64,000 nt of DNA from CAYHPY01 sp964358485 (GTDB taxonomy: Bacteria > Elusimicrobiota > Elusimicrobia > UBA1565 > UBA9628): assembly GCA_964358485.1 (NCBI GenBank), contig CAYHPY010000005.1, positions 1 to 64,000 on the forward strand, written 5' to 3'. The notes beneath the pieces were generated by a model. That model saw only the letters and a program-made list of their open reading frames with translations, ran no database searches and was not told where the DNA came from. Below are positions 51,509 to 60,790 of this stretch, piece after piece. A program made the translations under genes and the position numbers. Numbering within the stretch: the first letter of the stretch is position 1; each line of letters opens with the position of its first letter.

Positions 51509-53832
51509 GCCACGCCCCCGACCGCCGTGGTCGAATCCGCCAGAAAGGAGTAAGCCGCGATCTGGTCATGAATGTCGTCCGGCAGGGGATGGCCCGGGAC
51601 CGCCTCCGGAACCCCGACCTCCGCGCGGACCTTCCCGATCCACTCCAAGGCCTCGGCGTCCAGGCCGAGCCGGAAATAGCAGGCCGCCAGCTCATAATAG
51701 AGGCCGGCCCGCCGAGCGGGCTGAAGCGGCCCGGAGCACCCGCAGGAGACCGCGATCTTGAGGGTTTCCACCGCGCGCTCCGGCTCCCCTTTAATAAGGA
51801 GGATCCGGCTCATCTTGCGGTGCGCCTCGCTTTTGAGGGGATCGGAATTATCGAGCAGTTCGGAGCAGCGCTCATAATACCCCAGGGCCGCGTCCACCTC
51901 GTTGGCGGGGATGTGGCAGTCCCCCAGGCGGCTGAGGATCCTGGCCTTGGAGACTCCCGCCGACTCCTTGCGCTCCCCCAGCAATTCCAGGGAGCGCTTG
52001 TCCCAATGGGCGGCCTGGTCGAAGGAAAAGCGCCGGGCCGCGTCCGCGGCGATGCGGTTGAGAATCGGCAGGGCCTTTTCCGCGTCGCCGGCTTCATAAA
52101 GGTGGTCCGCGGCGCATTCGGACCCGATTTTTCCGGCGGCCAGCGCCCAGTCGGCGGCGCGGCGATGGAACTCCCGGCGCTGTTCCCGGAGCAGGCTGTC
52201 GCGCCCCGCGTCCTGAAAAAGGCAGTGGGCGAAGGAGAAGCGATCCTCCGCCTCCCCCGGACGAATGGACTTGGCCAACAGGCGCTTGGTCACCAAGGCC
52301 TCCAGGACCCGGGAGGTCCCCCCGGCCCCGAACACCGCCTCGAATTCCCCGGGCGGAAATTCCGTCCCCAGGATGCTGGCGGCCTGGACGGCTTTTTTCT
52401 CCTCGGCCGGAAGCTGGTCCAGGCGGGACAACAACAGGGCCTGGACGGTGGAGGGAATTTTCAAGCTGACATCGCCGGCCGACAAGGTCCAGGCCCCTTT
52501 CCTGCGGATCAGTTTCTCCCTTTCCGCCAGGCTCCAGACCAGTTCGGTCAGAAAAAACGGGTTGCCTCCGGCCGAACCAATCAACCGCGCCCGAAAGGGC
52601 GCGGTCAAATTATTTTTTCCGAGAGTTTTTTCCAAAATGTCGTTGCTCTCTTTTTCCAGAAACGGTTTCAGAGAAACCTGCACGAAGTTCTCCGCCGCCG
52701 GCCAGTACGCATTGCGCTCCGCCGAGGGACGGAAGGCGCACAGCAGGAGAATCCGCGCGCCCCGCAGGCGGTTCATCAGAAATCCCAGCAATTCCCAGGA
52801 TCCGGCGTCCGAAAAATGAAGGTCCTCGAGCACCACCGCCAGCGGCGAGGCGGCCGCGGCGCGAACCAATCCCGACTCCAGACCGATGAAAAACCGGTCC
52901 TTCCACCGCGCGTCGTTGTCCGGCGGCAGGCCCGAGGCCTCCGGCAGCTTCCTGGCCAAATCGCGGAAAATCCCGTAGGGGCCGAGCCCCTGGGGCGGGC
53001 AGGTGATCCGGAAAATCCGAACCGCCTCTTTTTCCCCCCGCGCCCGGGCCTTGCCCAGGAATTTCTCAAGCAAGGTGGTCTTGCCCATTCCCGCGTCCCC
53101 GATCAAGGCCGCCGTGGTGCAGTCTCCGGAGAGCGCGGAGTCCAAGGCGTTTTCCAGCAGGGCCAACTCCCGCTTTCTGCCGATGAAGGCCGGGCGGATG
53201 GCCGCCGGACGCGCGCCGGTGTACTCCCCTTCGGCGGGGCCCAGCACCTCATGCAAATGAAGCGGCTTGACCTTGCCCTTGACCGCCACCGGCTTGAGCG
53301 CTTTGAGCCGAAACCGGCCCCCCACGAGCCGGGCCGTTTCGGCCCCGACCCACACCCGTCCGGCCTGGGCGTGGTGCTCGATGCGGGACGCCGTGTTGAC
53401 CGAATCTCCCATCACCGTGAAGGAGCTTTTCTGAAGGGAACCGACTTTCCCCGCCACCGCCTCCCCGGTATTGAGGCCGATCCTCATGGAGACGGTCAGT
53501 CCCCGGGTGTTGCGCAGCTCCGCGCTGAACGCCGCCAGCACGGTCTGCATGCGCAGGGCCGCCTCCACCGCGCGCACGGCGTCGTCCTCCCGGGCGGAAG
53601 GAACCCCGAACAGGGCCATCAGGCAGTCCCCGACGTACTTGTCCACCATGCCGCCGTGGTCATAGACCACCTGGGAGAGCAGTCCGAAGCAATGGTTCAT
53701 GACCGCCCGAACGTCCTCGGAGTCCAGCTTCTCGGACATGGCGGTAAATCCGCTCACGTCGGCGAACATCACCGTGACCAAGCGGCGCTCGGCTTGGCCC
53801 AACGCCTCCGTTTCCACCCGGGGGTCGGCCAT
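51505..53832 (-). CDS. adenylate cyclase with AAA ATPase and TPR domains
   Basis: 775 residues. Residues 15-190: class III cyclase domain with metal-binding Asp D25 (MFADVSGFTAMSE) and D69 in YVGDCLMALFG; K65 before it favours ATP as substrate. Residues 210-480: STAND-type ATPase (Walker A LIGDAGMGKTTLLEKF, VVLEDLHFSD). The rest is TPR-like helices. This layout senses a signal through the C-terminal part and regulates cyclase output. It overlaps the FIST gene (TGATG), so the FIST protein may be its input (inference). Confidence 0.9.
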   Translation of the reverse strand: MADPRVETEALGQAERRLVTVMFADVSGFTAMSEKLDSEDVRAVMNHCFGLLSQVVYDHGGMVDKYVGDCLMALFGVPSAREDDAVRAVEAALRMQTVLAAFSAELRNTRGLTVSMRIGLNTGEAVAGKVGSLQKSSFTVMGDSVNTASRIEHHAQAGRVWVGAETARLVGGRFRLKALKPVAVKGKVKPLHLHEVLGPAEGEYTGARPAAIRPAFIGRKRELALLENALDSALSGDCTTAALIGDAGMGKTTLLEKFLGKARARGEKEAVRIFRITCPPQGLGPYGIFRDLARKLPEASGLPPDNDARWKDRFFIGLESGLVRAAAASPLAVVLEDLHFSDAGSWELLGFLMNRLRGARILLLCAFRPSAERNAYWPAAENFVQVSLKPFLEKESNDILEKTLGKNNLTAPFRARLIGSAGGNPFFLTELVWSLAEREKLIRRKGAWTLSAGDVSLKIPSTVQALLLSRLDQLPAEEKKAVQAASILGTEFPPGEFEAVFGAGGTSRVLEALVTKRLLAKSIRPGEAEDRFSFAHCLFQDAGRDSLLREQRREFHRRAADWALAAGKIGSECAADHLYEAGDAEKALPILNRIAADAARRFSFDQAAHWDKRSLELLGERKESAGVSKARILSRLGDCHIPANEVDAALGYYERCSELLDNSDPLKSEAHRKMSRILLIKGEPERAVETLKIAVSCGCSGPLQPARRAGLYYELAACYFRLGLDAEALEWIGKVRAEVGVPEAVPGHPLPDDIHDQIAAYSFLADSTTAVGGVA

Positions 53833-55019
53833 CAATCCCCCAGCACGACGAAGGCGGTGCTGGCGTGGGTGTAGCGGCTGACGCCCCGCCCCCCAGGCCC
53901 TTTGAGCACCCCGATCTCGCTGCCCGAATACATTCCCACCAGGGGAGCCGAGCCGGCGGCCTCGGCGAGCGCCTTGAGCTCGGCTTGAATCAAGCCCTGG
54001 GACCCGAGCTGGATTTTCCGGCCGTAGCAGTCGAAAACGAGGGCGAGCCGCGCCGTCGAGGGCTTAAGCGCGCGCGCCGCCTCCCGGGCGGCCCGGCGCG
54101 TGTCTTCCAGGATGGAATCGCTCCGGGTCCGGACGAAGACGTAGCGGCGGCCCTCCTGGATCGGGGTTCCGCACAGCACCGTCTTGCGGGCCCGGTCGGC
54201 GCCCCAGAAACCCATCAGCGGGAATTCCTCAAAGCCCTCCTCGAGCTTGCCGCAAGAGACGGAGAACGCCGAGAAGGGAAGGCCGCTGGAACAGGCGACG
54301 CCGAGGGTCTCCTCCAAAACTTCCAATGCCGGCCGGCCGTCGAGTTCCACGAGGATGTTTCCCTTGGCCTTGGTCAAAGTGAACGGTTTGCCCACCGCGA
54401 CGGCCCCATGGGAGAAACCGAAGGATAAACGGAATTCCCCTCCCAGCAACATGGCCGCGCAGCCCCCCGCCAGGACCCGCGTCCCCAGGAATTGTTTGGA
54501 CACGGGGCTTTGCTCCATGATCAAGCCCGTTCCCGTGCCTCCGCCCACGACCGGGAAATTCTCCCCCAAAACGGAGCGGACTCCGTCCACCAAGCGGGCG
54601 CAATCGCCCATCTGCGGCTCATGAAAGAGGATCAGCAGTTTTCCCGGCCCCTCGAGGGCCGCGGCCGCCCGCTGCGCCGCCGACCGCCCGGCGGCGAAAG
54701 CGTCGTGGGCCAGGCCCGTCCCCAGGCCGAGGCCGGCCCGGATGTCCCCCGACAGGGCCAACAGGACATGAGCCTCTTCCTCCAACGAAGAGCCCAGGAT
54801 CGCGCCGTAGGTCGTGCCCCCGATCAAGGGGCAGCCGCCGGAAAGCCGGGATAATTCGGCGACGACTCCCAGGTGCTCCTTTCCGGAGAAAGGGCTGAAA
54901 AGAATCAGAGCCCGGGGCGGGGCGGAAAGGTTGGCGGTCGCGCCTTTCCAGAGCTCGGCGGCCTGGGTGGAAGCCGAGCCCCGCGAGGACGCGCGGCCGA
55001 CGCCGGCGGAAAGCGCCAT
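53832..55019 (-). CDS. FIST-domain sensor protein
   Basis: 395 residues with FIST N (about 35-210: ALILFSPFSGKEHLGVVAEL, CPLIGGTTYGAILG, PVVGGGTGTGLI) and FIST C (230-385: LELDGRPALEVLEETLG-like segment, FDCYGRKIQLG, PLVGMYSGSEIG). FIST proteins bind small ligands such as amino acids and feed signalling proteins. There is no kinase domain; the next gene encodes an adenylate cyclase. Confidence 0.88.
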   Translation of the reverse strand: MALSAGVGRASSRGSASTQAAELWKGATANLSAPPRALILFSPFSGKEHLGVVAELSRLSGGCPLIGGTTYGAILGSSLEEEAHVLLALSGDIRAGLGLGTGLAHDAFAAGRSAAQRAAAALEGPGKLLILFHEPQMGDCARLVDGVRSVLGENFPVVGGGTGTGLIMEQSPVSKQFLGTRVLAGGCAAMLLGGEFRLSFGFSHGAVAVGKPFTLTKAKGNILVELDGRPALEVLEETLGVACSSGLPFSAFSVSCGKLEEGFEEFPLMGFWGADRARKTVLCGTPIQEGRRYVFVRTRSDSILEDTRRAAREAARALKPSTARLALVFDCYGRKIQLGSQGLIQAELKALAEAAGSAPLVGMYSGSEIGVLKGPGGRGVSRYTHASTAFVVLGD

Positions 55020-55028
55020 GGATCCCGG

Positions 55029-55772
55029 TCAGGCCGCGTCGTAACGGTCGACGCGGGCGGCGAGATCCTCCAGCCATTCATGGAGGCCGGACGCCGCCGA
55101 CCGGACCTCCTCGGGGTCCAACGGGGGCGCCTTGAGACGGAGCTGGAGGACGGCTTGAACGGGACCCGCCTCCAGCTTGAGGCGGGAGCAGGCTTCCCGG
55201 ATGACGGCCGCGGCATATTCGGGAACGTCCTGCTGTTCCAACCTAAGCAGGCTTTTGAGGATGATCAAGGCGGAGTTGAAGGTTTTCATCAGCCCCCGCT
55301 CCAAGGCCTCCGGCTCGGCCCCCGCGGTAAGCCAGGACCGCAGCATCAGCAGGCGCCCGCGCAGTTCGTATTCCAGTTGATGGCGGAGATTCACCGGATT
55401 GATCGTCAAGCCGGAGAGAAAATCCTTGCCGGCCAGGACGCGCCGGCGTTTCTGCATTTCCAGGAACTCCATCGGGAAGACGTCCTGGGCCTGGGTGATT
55501 TCCTGATCGGTGAGAAACAGAGGGGACACCCGATTGCTCTCGATCCATTCCCGGAACCCCTTGCGGCTGAAGGATCCATGCCCGGGGTCGACGGAGTCGA
55601 GCACGGCCAAAACGTTGATGTCGGATATGTCGGGGCGATATTCCAGGCCCGCGGCGCTCCCGTAGAGGATGAGGGCTTTGAGGTTCAGGCCGAAATTGCT
55701 TTCAAAAACCTTCTTCAACTCCATCAGCCGGCTTTCGGGAATCGTCTCCGCTTCTTGCGTTTCGGTGCCCAT
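55029..55772 (-). CDS. nucleotidyltransferase-fold protein
   Basis: 247 residues from MGTETQEAE, preceded by GGAGG; a start at 55811 is possible. Residues 30-60 (ALILYGSAAGLEYRPDISDI-N) match the GS...D motif of the Pol-beta-like family, but the last position is Asn where many have Asp. The rest is helical (MLRSWLTAGAEPEALERGLM, SALIILKSLLRLEQQDVPEY). Possibly inactive or of the known SDxN subgroup. First gene of the cluster; function unknown. Confidence 0.72.
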   Translation of the reverse strand: MGTETQEAETIPESRLMELKKVFESNFGLNLKALILYGSAAGLEYRPDISDINVLAVLDSVDPGHGSFSRKGFREWIESNRVSPLFLTDQEITQAQDVFPMEFLEMQKRRRVLAGKDFLSGLTINPVNLRHQLEYELRGRLLMLRSWLTAGAEPEALERGLMKTFNSALIILKSLLRLEQQDVPEYAAAVIREACSRLKLEAGPVQAVLQLRLKAPPLDPEEVRSAASGLHEWLEDLAARVDRYDAA

Positions 55773-55837
55773 CGTCGCAGGAACCTCCTCGTCCGGGGCC
55801 GACTTTACCATTTATCCTGGCGCCCCGGCGATAGAGA

Positions 55838-55846
55838 TGATATCAT
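55838..55846 (+). promoter_or_regulatory. extended -10 promoter of the beta-barrel operon
   Basis: TGATATCAT (TGn + TATCAT) ends 11 nt before the ATG at 55858. This region also lies upstream of the divergent nucleotidyltransferase gene. Confidence 0.5.
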
Positions 55847-55857
55847 TGCTTCCGTCA

Positions 55858-56535
55858 ATGAAATCCAGGAATATTTCGGCTGCGGCCCTGCTCTTTCTGG
55901 CCCTGGGACCCGCCCCCCGGGCCTTCGCAGCCCCGGGGCAATGGTCCCTCACGCTGACCCCGGGCTGGGCCGCGCCGGCGGGCCACAGCGGCAAGGGAGA
56001 CCGCTTCCAGGATGAAAACGGCGGGTCCTTCCACATGGGCGCCGGGCTTAATTACGAGCTGGAGGAATTCGGCTGGTTCGGGGTGGAAATGGGCCTCTCC
56101 ACCGGCCACAAGTTCGAGGGCCGCTTCGACCGCCTGGACCTCGACGGCGACCGGACCAACGATTCGGTCACCTACACCTCGGACATGAAGACCGTCTCGT
56201 TTCACCTCACCCCGATCATGAAGGTCGGGGGAAGCTTCGATGCGGACATCCGCTACTACTTCAGCCTTGGGGCGGGACCTTATTTTTATTGGAGGGACGC
56301 GGGAACGGCCGTGGTCTCGGGCGCGGGAACCACCGGGGCCAGCCTGGACGGGAGGACCGTCCCCTTCGCGAACTCCTCCCACGCCTACATGGGCTTCAAC
56401 ATCGGCCACGGCCTGGGATATGAGGTGGCCGATCACGTGGAGCTGGGGATGGACATCCGCTACCACATGGTCTTCCGCCCCGGAGAGCTCTCCGGGATCA
56501 TCATCCCGGGCGGGCGGCTGACGGTGCTTTTCTGA
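55858..56535 (+). CDS. outer membrane beta-barrel protein
   Basis: 225 residues with a signal peptide (ISAAALLFLALGPAPRAFAA). Alternating strands follow (WSLTLTPGWAAP, FHMGAGLNYELEE, WFGVEMGLSTGHKFEG, VSFHLTPIMKVGGSF, ADIRYYFSLGAGPYFYWR, AYMGFNIGHGLGYEV, HVELGMDIRYHMVF) and a final aromatic residue (TVLF). This is the plan of eight-stranded OmpA/OmpW-like barrels. Its stop overlaps the thioesterase start. Confidence 0.82.
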   Translation: MKSRNISAAALLFLALGPAPRAFAAPGQWSLTLTPGWAAPAGHSGKGDRFQDENGGSFHMGAGLNYELEEFGWFGVEMGLSTGHKFEGRFDRLDLDGDRTNDSVTYTSDMKTVSFHLTPIMKVGGSFDADIRYYFSLGAGPYFYWRDAGTAVVSGAGTTGASLDGRTVPFANSSHAYMGFNIGHGLGYEVADHVELGMDIRYHMVFRPGELSGIIIPGGRLTVLF

Positions 56536-57017
56536 TGAATACTCCCAAGGCCAAGCCCGTCCGCGAGTCGGTCACCCGCGTGGCCGACCTGATGTCCCCC
56601 CCGGACGCCAACATCCGCGGCTCGGTCTTCGGGGGCAAGATTCTCCAGATGGTCGACAAGGCGGCCGCCGTTTGCGCCATGCGCCATTCGGGCATGTCCT
56701 GCGTGACCGTCGCCATGGACCGCGTGGAGTTCCTGGTTCCGATCACGATCAGTGATTTCGTGATCGTTGAGGCCCGCCCGAACTTCGCGGGCAAGACCTC
56801 CCTGGAGATCGGCGTGGAGGTGTACGCGGAAAATCTGACGACCGGGGAGCGCCGGCACGCCAACTCCTGCCTGGTCACCATGGTCGCGGTGGATTCCGAA
56901 GGCCGGCCGGCCTCCGTTCCCGGCCTGATCCTGGAGACGCCCGAGGAAAAGGAGCGGCACGCCGCGGCCGAGGCCCGCCGCCGGGCCCGCCACGCCCCGC
57001 CCGGGCCGGGAAAATGA
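56535..57017 (+). CDS. hotdog acyl-CoA thioesterase
   Basis: 160 residues of the YciA/BFIT type. SVTRVADLMSPPDANIRGSV, GGKILQMVDKAAAVCAMRHSG, VTVAMDRVEFLVPITISDFV and ARPNFAGKTSLEIGVEVYAE match the family, with the active-site region N/G-F-G-G-K and the Asp of MVDKAA. It hydrolyses acyl-CoAs in the cytoplasm. It overlaps the ASCH gene by four bases. Confidence 0.9.
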   Translation: MNTPKAKPVRESVTRVADLMSPPDANIRGSVFGGKILQMVDKAAAVCAMRHSGMSCVTVAMDRVEFLVPITISDFVIVEARPNFAGKTSLEIGVEVYAENLTTGERRHANSCLVTMVAVDSEGRPASVPGLILETPEEKERHAAAEARRRARHAPPGPGK

Positions 57018-57433
57018 AGCGCCCCCGCTTCATCTCGAAATTCGGCTGGGAGGGCGACGGGGGGATCGGAGAAAAGCTCATCCAGCAGATCCAGCACGGC
57101 ATCAAGACCGCCACCGCCTGCCCGAAACTGCTCTACACCGCCCAGGAGCTCAAGGAGCTCCACGCCAGCGTCGGAAAGATCGTCACCGTCGTGGACAAGC
57201 GCGACCAGCCCCGGGCCCAGATCAAACAGCTCGAGATTTTCGAAACCCCCTTCGGAAATCCGGACCTCCGGCTCGTCAAAGGGGAAGGCTGCTCGGAGCC
57301 GGGCCAATGGCGCCGCAAACACCGCCATGTCTGGGACGACCTGTTCGAGAAGGCCGGTAAGACCCTGGACAACGACACCATCCTGGTCGTCGAGCTTTTC
57401 ATGCGCTGGCCGCCCATCGCGGGACACAATTGA
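57014..57433 (+). CDS. ASCH-domain-like protein
   Basis: 139 residues. GEKLIQQIQHGIKTATACPK, VGKIVTVVDKRDQPRAQIK, QLEIFETPFGNPDLRLVKGE and GQWRRKHRHVW are the ASCH layout, a PUA-like fold thought to bind RNA or nucleotides, with the conserved KTAT. It is coupled to the thioesterase. Function unknown. Confidence 0.72.
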   Translation: MKRPRFISKFGWEGDGGIGEKLIQQIQHGIKTATACPKLLYTAQELKELHASVGKIVTVVDKRDQPRAQIKQLEIFETPFGNPDLRLVKGEGCSEPGQWRRKHRHVWDDLFEKAGKTLDNDTILVVELFMRWPPIAGHN

Positions 57434-57434
57434 A

Positions 57435-58265
57435 ATGATTTCGCTCTTCCTGCCCCTGCTCCTCGGCGCCTGCGCCCAGGAACCCTCCCCGGCGGTCCTG
57501 CTCCGCGCTTACTCGCACAACGACTACCTCCAGGCCCGGCCCCTGCTGGACGCCCTGGACCGGGGCTTTTTCGGAGTCGAGGCCGACGTCCATCTTAAGG
57601 ACGGGGAACTCCTGATCGGACATGAGGCGGGGGACCTCAAGGCCGGCGTCACGCTGAAAAAACTTTACCTGGACCCGCTTCTGGCTCGGGCGCGGGCGAC
57701 CGGCGGCAAGATCCACCCCGGGGGCCCGAAAGGTTTTTTGCTCATGGTCGAATTCAAGTCCGACGGGGACGCCTCCTACCGGGTCCTGCGGGAACAGCTC
57801 AAGGACTACGAGGAAATGCTGACGGTCTTCACCGACGACGCCGTCGAGGAGCGCGCGATCACCATTCTCATTTCCGGAAAGCGCCCGGAACGCCTGCTCC
57901 TGGAGGAACCGGCCCGTCCCGCCGCCTTGGACGGGAATTTCGGGGATTTCGACCGGACGGAAAAAACCCTGTTTCCCGTCATCAGCGACTACTGGTGGAA
58001 AATCCTCGGCCCCAAGGGAACCTTGGACCGGATCGCCCTGGCCCGGCTCAAGCACTTCGCGCAACGGGCCCACGACCGCGGCCGCCAAATCCGTTTTTAC
58101 GGCGCGCCGAACGCCGAATGGTCCTGGCGGCTGCTCTACGAGGCGGGGATCGACCGGATCAACGCCGACGATCTGGAGGGCCTGCGGAAATTCCTCCTGT
58201 CCCGGGAGCCCCGCCCCATCGACCGCGCGGAAAACGCGGTCGGCCTTATCGCCGCGCCGCTTTGA
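57435..58265 (+). CDS. exported GDPD/PI-PLC-like lipoprotein
   Basis: 276 residues; lipobox LLLGAC at the end of a short signal. AYSHNDYLQARPLLDALDRGF, VEADVHLKDGELLIGHEAG and MVEFKSDGDASYRVL resemble the PI-PLC/GDPD group in which the usual HR is HN. The C-terminal barrel strand is RFYGAPNAEWSWRLLYEAGID and RINADDLEGL. Likely a periplasmic or surface phosphodiesterase. Third GDPD-like protein in the window. Confidence 0.8.
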   Translation: MISLFLPLLLGACAQEPSPAVLLRAYSHNDYLQARPLLDALDRGFFGVEADVHLKDGELLIGHEAGDLKAGVTLKKLYLDPLLARARATGGKIHPGGPKGFLLMVEFKSDGDASYRVLREQLKDYEEMLTVFTDDAVEERAITILISGKRPERLLLEEPARPAALDGNFGDFDRTEKTLFPVISDYWWKILGPKGTLDRIALARLKHFAQRAHDRGRQIRFYGAPNAEWSWRLLYEAGIDRINADDLEGLRKFLLSREPRPIDRAENAVGLIAAPL

Positions 58266-59307
58266 CCGCCCGCTCCAAAGCCAGTTCCACCCCGGTCGCG
58301 TTCCAATGCGTGTCGGCCGGATAATACACCGGCTCCGGGGCGGACTTAAAAGGCTCCCAAAGACGAATCACCTTCACCCCCCGCTTTTCCACCACGTCGC
58401 ACAGGCGCGATAAAAAACCGTCGTAGGCGCCATGAACCTTGGGGTCGTGGTAGAGGCTCATGGCGTTGGGGACCGGCATGAAGACCAAGGTCGCGTCGAA
58501 CCGGTGCCGAAGCTGGGCGGCCTGGGAGGCCACGGTGTCGGCCATGCGGGCCACGGCGTCCTCGGGATGGGGCCGGTAAAAACTGGAGAGCAAGGACGGC
58601 TCCGCCTCCTGGCGGGAGAACAGGCGCGGCGGGTTCACGGTGTAAGCGGGGGTCTGGGCGGGCATCCGGCCGAACCAGCGGTACAGGGCGGTGTTGACGG
58701 CCTCGATATACGGCGCGGTCGCGTCGCTGTTGTACAGAAGAAAACGCTGTCGCTTGTCGGTTTCCCCGAGCCAGCGTTCCCAGACTTGAGCGACGAAGGG
58801 AAACAACGGGTCCCGCCCCGGCCCTTCGCGCCCCGGGCAGGCGGCGGGCGTCTCAAAACGCTCCACCAAGGACCGCTCCACGCTTTCCATGATCAGGACG
58901 CGGGGGCGGCGGGGTTTGCCCGCCAGGGCCTCCTCCATCATGCAGACCGGAGACGGCGCGGCCCAGCCGCCGAAATAGACCGGCTCCCTTAGGCGGGCCC
59001 CCAGCATCAACGGCAGGGCCGGATGCCCGCGCCGGTCGGCCATGAAGCTGTCCCCCAGGACGAAGACCCGGTGAGCGTCCGCCAGTTCCGCGGGCGTGTT
59101 CTCCAGGCGCGGCCCCACCTCCGGGGGCAGGCGGACGGGGCGAAAGTCCCGCACCTTGGCCTCCCGGTAAAGGTCGCCGTAGTCCATGCTGGCCTTGCAG
59201 AGGGTCTTCATGGTGTAGGAGTAGGGCGACTTGCTCATCACGAACACCCAGAGCGCTCCGGCGGCGGCCAGGCGAAAGAGATTGAGGAGTATGGAGTCGG
59301 CGATCAT
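58246..59307 (-). CDS. SGNH/AlgJ-AlgX-like protein paired with MBOAT
   Basis: 353 residues from MIADSILLNLF; start and MBOAT stop share bases (TAATG). One N-terminal helix (LNLFRLAAAGALWVFVM) places the catalytic part outside the membrane. SGNH landmarks: VFVLGDSFMAD (nucleophile Ser), a central region with VFMPVPNAMSL and the DTHWN motif near the end (Asp/His pair). Such proteins O-acetylate surface polysaccharide with the MBOAT partner next door. Its 3' end overlaps the end of the GDPD-like gene. Confidence 0.85.
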   Translation of the reverse strand: MIADSILLNLFRLAAAGALWVFVMSKSPYSYTMKTLCKASMDYGDLYREAKVRDFRPVRLPPEVGPRLENTPAELADAHRVFVLGDSFMADRRGHPALPLMLGARLREPVYFGGWAAPSPVCMMEEALAGKPRRPRVLIMESVERSLVERFETPAACPGREGPGRDPLFPFVAQVWERWLGETDKRQRFLLYNSDATAPYIEAVNTALYRWFGRMPAQTPAYTVNPPRLFSRQEAEPSLLSSFYRPHPEDAVARMADTVASQAAQLRHRFDATLVFMPVPNAMSLYHDPKVHGAYDGFLSRLCDVVEKRGVKVIRLWEPFKSAPEPVYYPADTHWNATGVELALERAVKAARR

Positions 59308-60695
59308 TAAAATTGAAAGTAGATGAAGCTCTGGGACTCCATGACCCCGAACGCCCCCAGGGCCAGCGCCAGCCCGCCCGCGAAAGCCCAGCGCAGGCTC
59401 CGGGGGTGCTTGGCGCCGAATTCCCCGATCCCGCGGCCGTTTTCCGAATGATCCACGATCCACAGAAGAGCCAATCCCGCCAGGCACACCGCCGCGCGCC
59501 GGGGCTCCAAGCCGAAACTCCCGTCCCAGGTCCGCGGGTCGAAGGTCCGCGCCAGGATCGTGAAGGCCTCCCCCACGCTCCTAGCCCGGAAGAAGACCCA
59601 GGCAAGAGCCACGGCGTGGAAGGTGGCCGCGACCCCCAACCAACGGGGCGGCGCCCGCTTGGTCCCTTCGGAAGTCAACCGGTAAAGCCCGTGCAGCAGC
59701 CCCCAGCACACAAAGGTCCAGTTGGCCCCGTGCCACAGCCCGCTCACCAGAAACACGATCATGACATTGGCCGCCCACCGCCGAGGGCCGACCTGATTGC
59801 CCCCCAAGGGCAGGTACAGGTAATCCCGGAACCAGGAGGACAGGGAGATGTGCCAGCGCCGCCAGAACTCCCCGATGGAGGCCGAGCCGTAGGGCGCGTC
59901 GAAATTCTTCATGAGGTCGATGCCCAGAACCTTGGCGACGCCGCGGGCGACGTCGGAGTAGCCTGAGAAGTCGCAGTAGATTTGGAAGGTAAAGGCGTAG
60001 GTGGCCAGGGCCAAAGCCCCCCCGGAGGCTTGGACGGGGTGTCCGTAGGCGGCGTCCACGAGGGGAGACAGGTTATCGGCCACCACCATCTTTTTGAACA
60101 GGCCCCACAGCATCAACCCCATGCCGGCCAGCGCGCGGCGGTGCTCGAACTTCTGTTCCGCGCGAAATTGCCCGATCAAGTGGCCCGGACGCTCGATGGG
60201 GCCGGCCACCAACTGGGGAAAGAACAGAACATAGAGCGCGAAAATGCCGGGATGGCGCTCCGCCTTGACCTTGCCGCGGTAGAGGTCGATGGTGTAGGCC
60301 ATGGACTGGAAGGTATGGAAGGAGAGGCCGATGGGCAGGGCCACTTTCAGGGCGGGCGCGGCGTAATCCAGCCCAAGGCGGCCGAGCGCGGGCGCCAGGC
60401 TCTCGGCGAAAAAGCCGAAGTACTTGAACCAGCACAAAATCCCCAGGTTGCAGGCCAGGCTGACGGCCAAGGTCAGGCGCCGCTCCAGACCTTGGGCCCG
60501 CTCCAGGACCAATCCGGCCATGTAGTCCACCGCGATGACCAGAAAGAGGATGAGGATGTACTTGGGGATGAAGACCATGTAGAAATAACAGCTGGCGGCC
60601 AGGAGGAAGGCCCAACGGAAGCGATGCGGCATGGAGAAGTGGGCCGCGACGACCATGATGAAGTAAAGGGCGAATTCTAGGGAGTTGAACAGCAC
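59307..60695 (-). CDS. MBOAT-family O-acyltransferase (AlgI-like)
   Basis: 462 residues from GTG. Ten or more membrane helices; AlgI landmarks are WFKYFGFF, LPIGLSFHTFQSMAYTIDLYRG, FFPQLVAGPIERPGHL, YCDFSGYSDVARG, NFDAPYGSASIGEFWRRWHISL, YLYLPLGGNQ and LVSGLWHGANWTF with the catalytic His. It passes acyl groups across the membrane to the adjacent SGNH protein. Its promoter is described separately; no polysaccharide synthesis genes are nearby in this direction. Confidence 0.93.
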   Translation of the reverse strand: MLFNSLEFALYFIMVVAAHFSMPHRFRWAFLLAASCYFYMVFIPKYILILFLVIAVDYMAGLVLERAQGLERRLTLAVSLACNLGILCWFKYFGFFAESLAPALGRLGLDYAAPALKVALPIGLSFHTFQSMAYTIDLYRGKVKAERHPGIFALYVLFFPQLVAGPIERPGHLIGQFRAEQKFEHRRALAGMGLMLWGLFKKMVVADNLSPLVDAAYGHPVQASGGALALATYAFTFQIYCDFSGYSDVARGVAKVLGIDLMKNFDAPYGSASIGEFWRRWHISLSSWFRDYLYLPLGGNQVGPRRWAANVMIVFLVSGLWHGANWTFVCWGLLHGLYRLTSEGTKRAPPRWLGVAATFHAVALAWVFFRARSVGEAFTILARTFDPRTWDGSFGLEPRRAAVCLAGLALLWIVDHSENGRGIGEFGAKHPRSLRWAFAGGLALALGAFGVMESQSFIYFQF

Positions 60696-60705
60696 GGGCA
60701 GTTCA

Positions 60706-60735
60706 AGTATAGCGGTCCGGGCGAGGGGGCGTCAA
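60706..60735 (-). promoter_or_regulatory. promoter of the MBOAT operon
   Basis: On the minus strand TTGACG (60735-60730), an 18-bp spacer, then TATACT (60711-60706), ending 10 nt before the GTG at 60695. Transcription would begin about 5 nt before the start codon. Confidence 0.65.
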
Positions 60736-60790
60736 ACGGGGAGGCGCGTCCACGCGGGGTCGAGGGGGGCCGCCCAGAAGGGGCGTTTTA

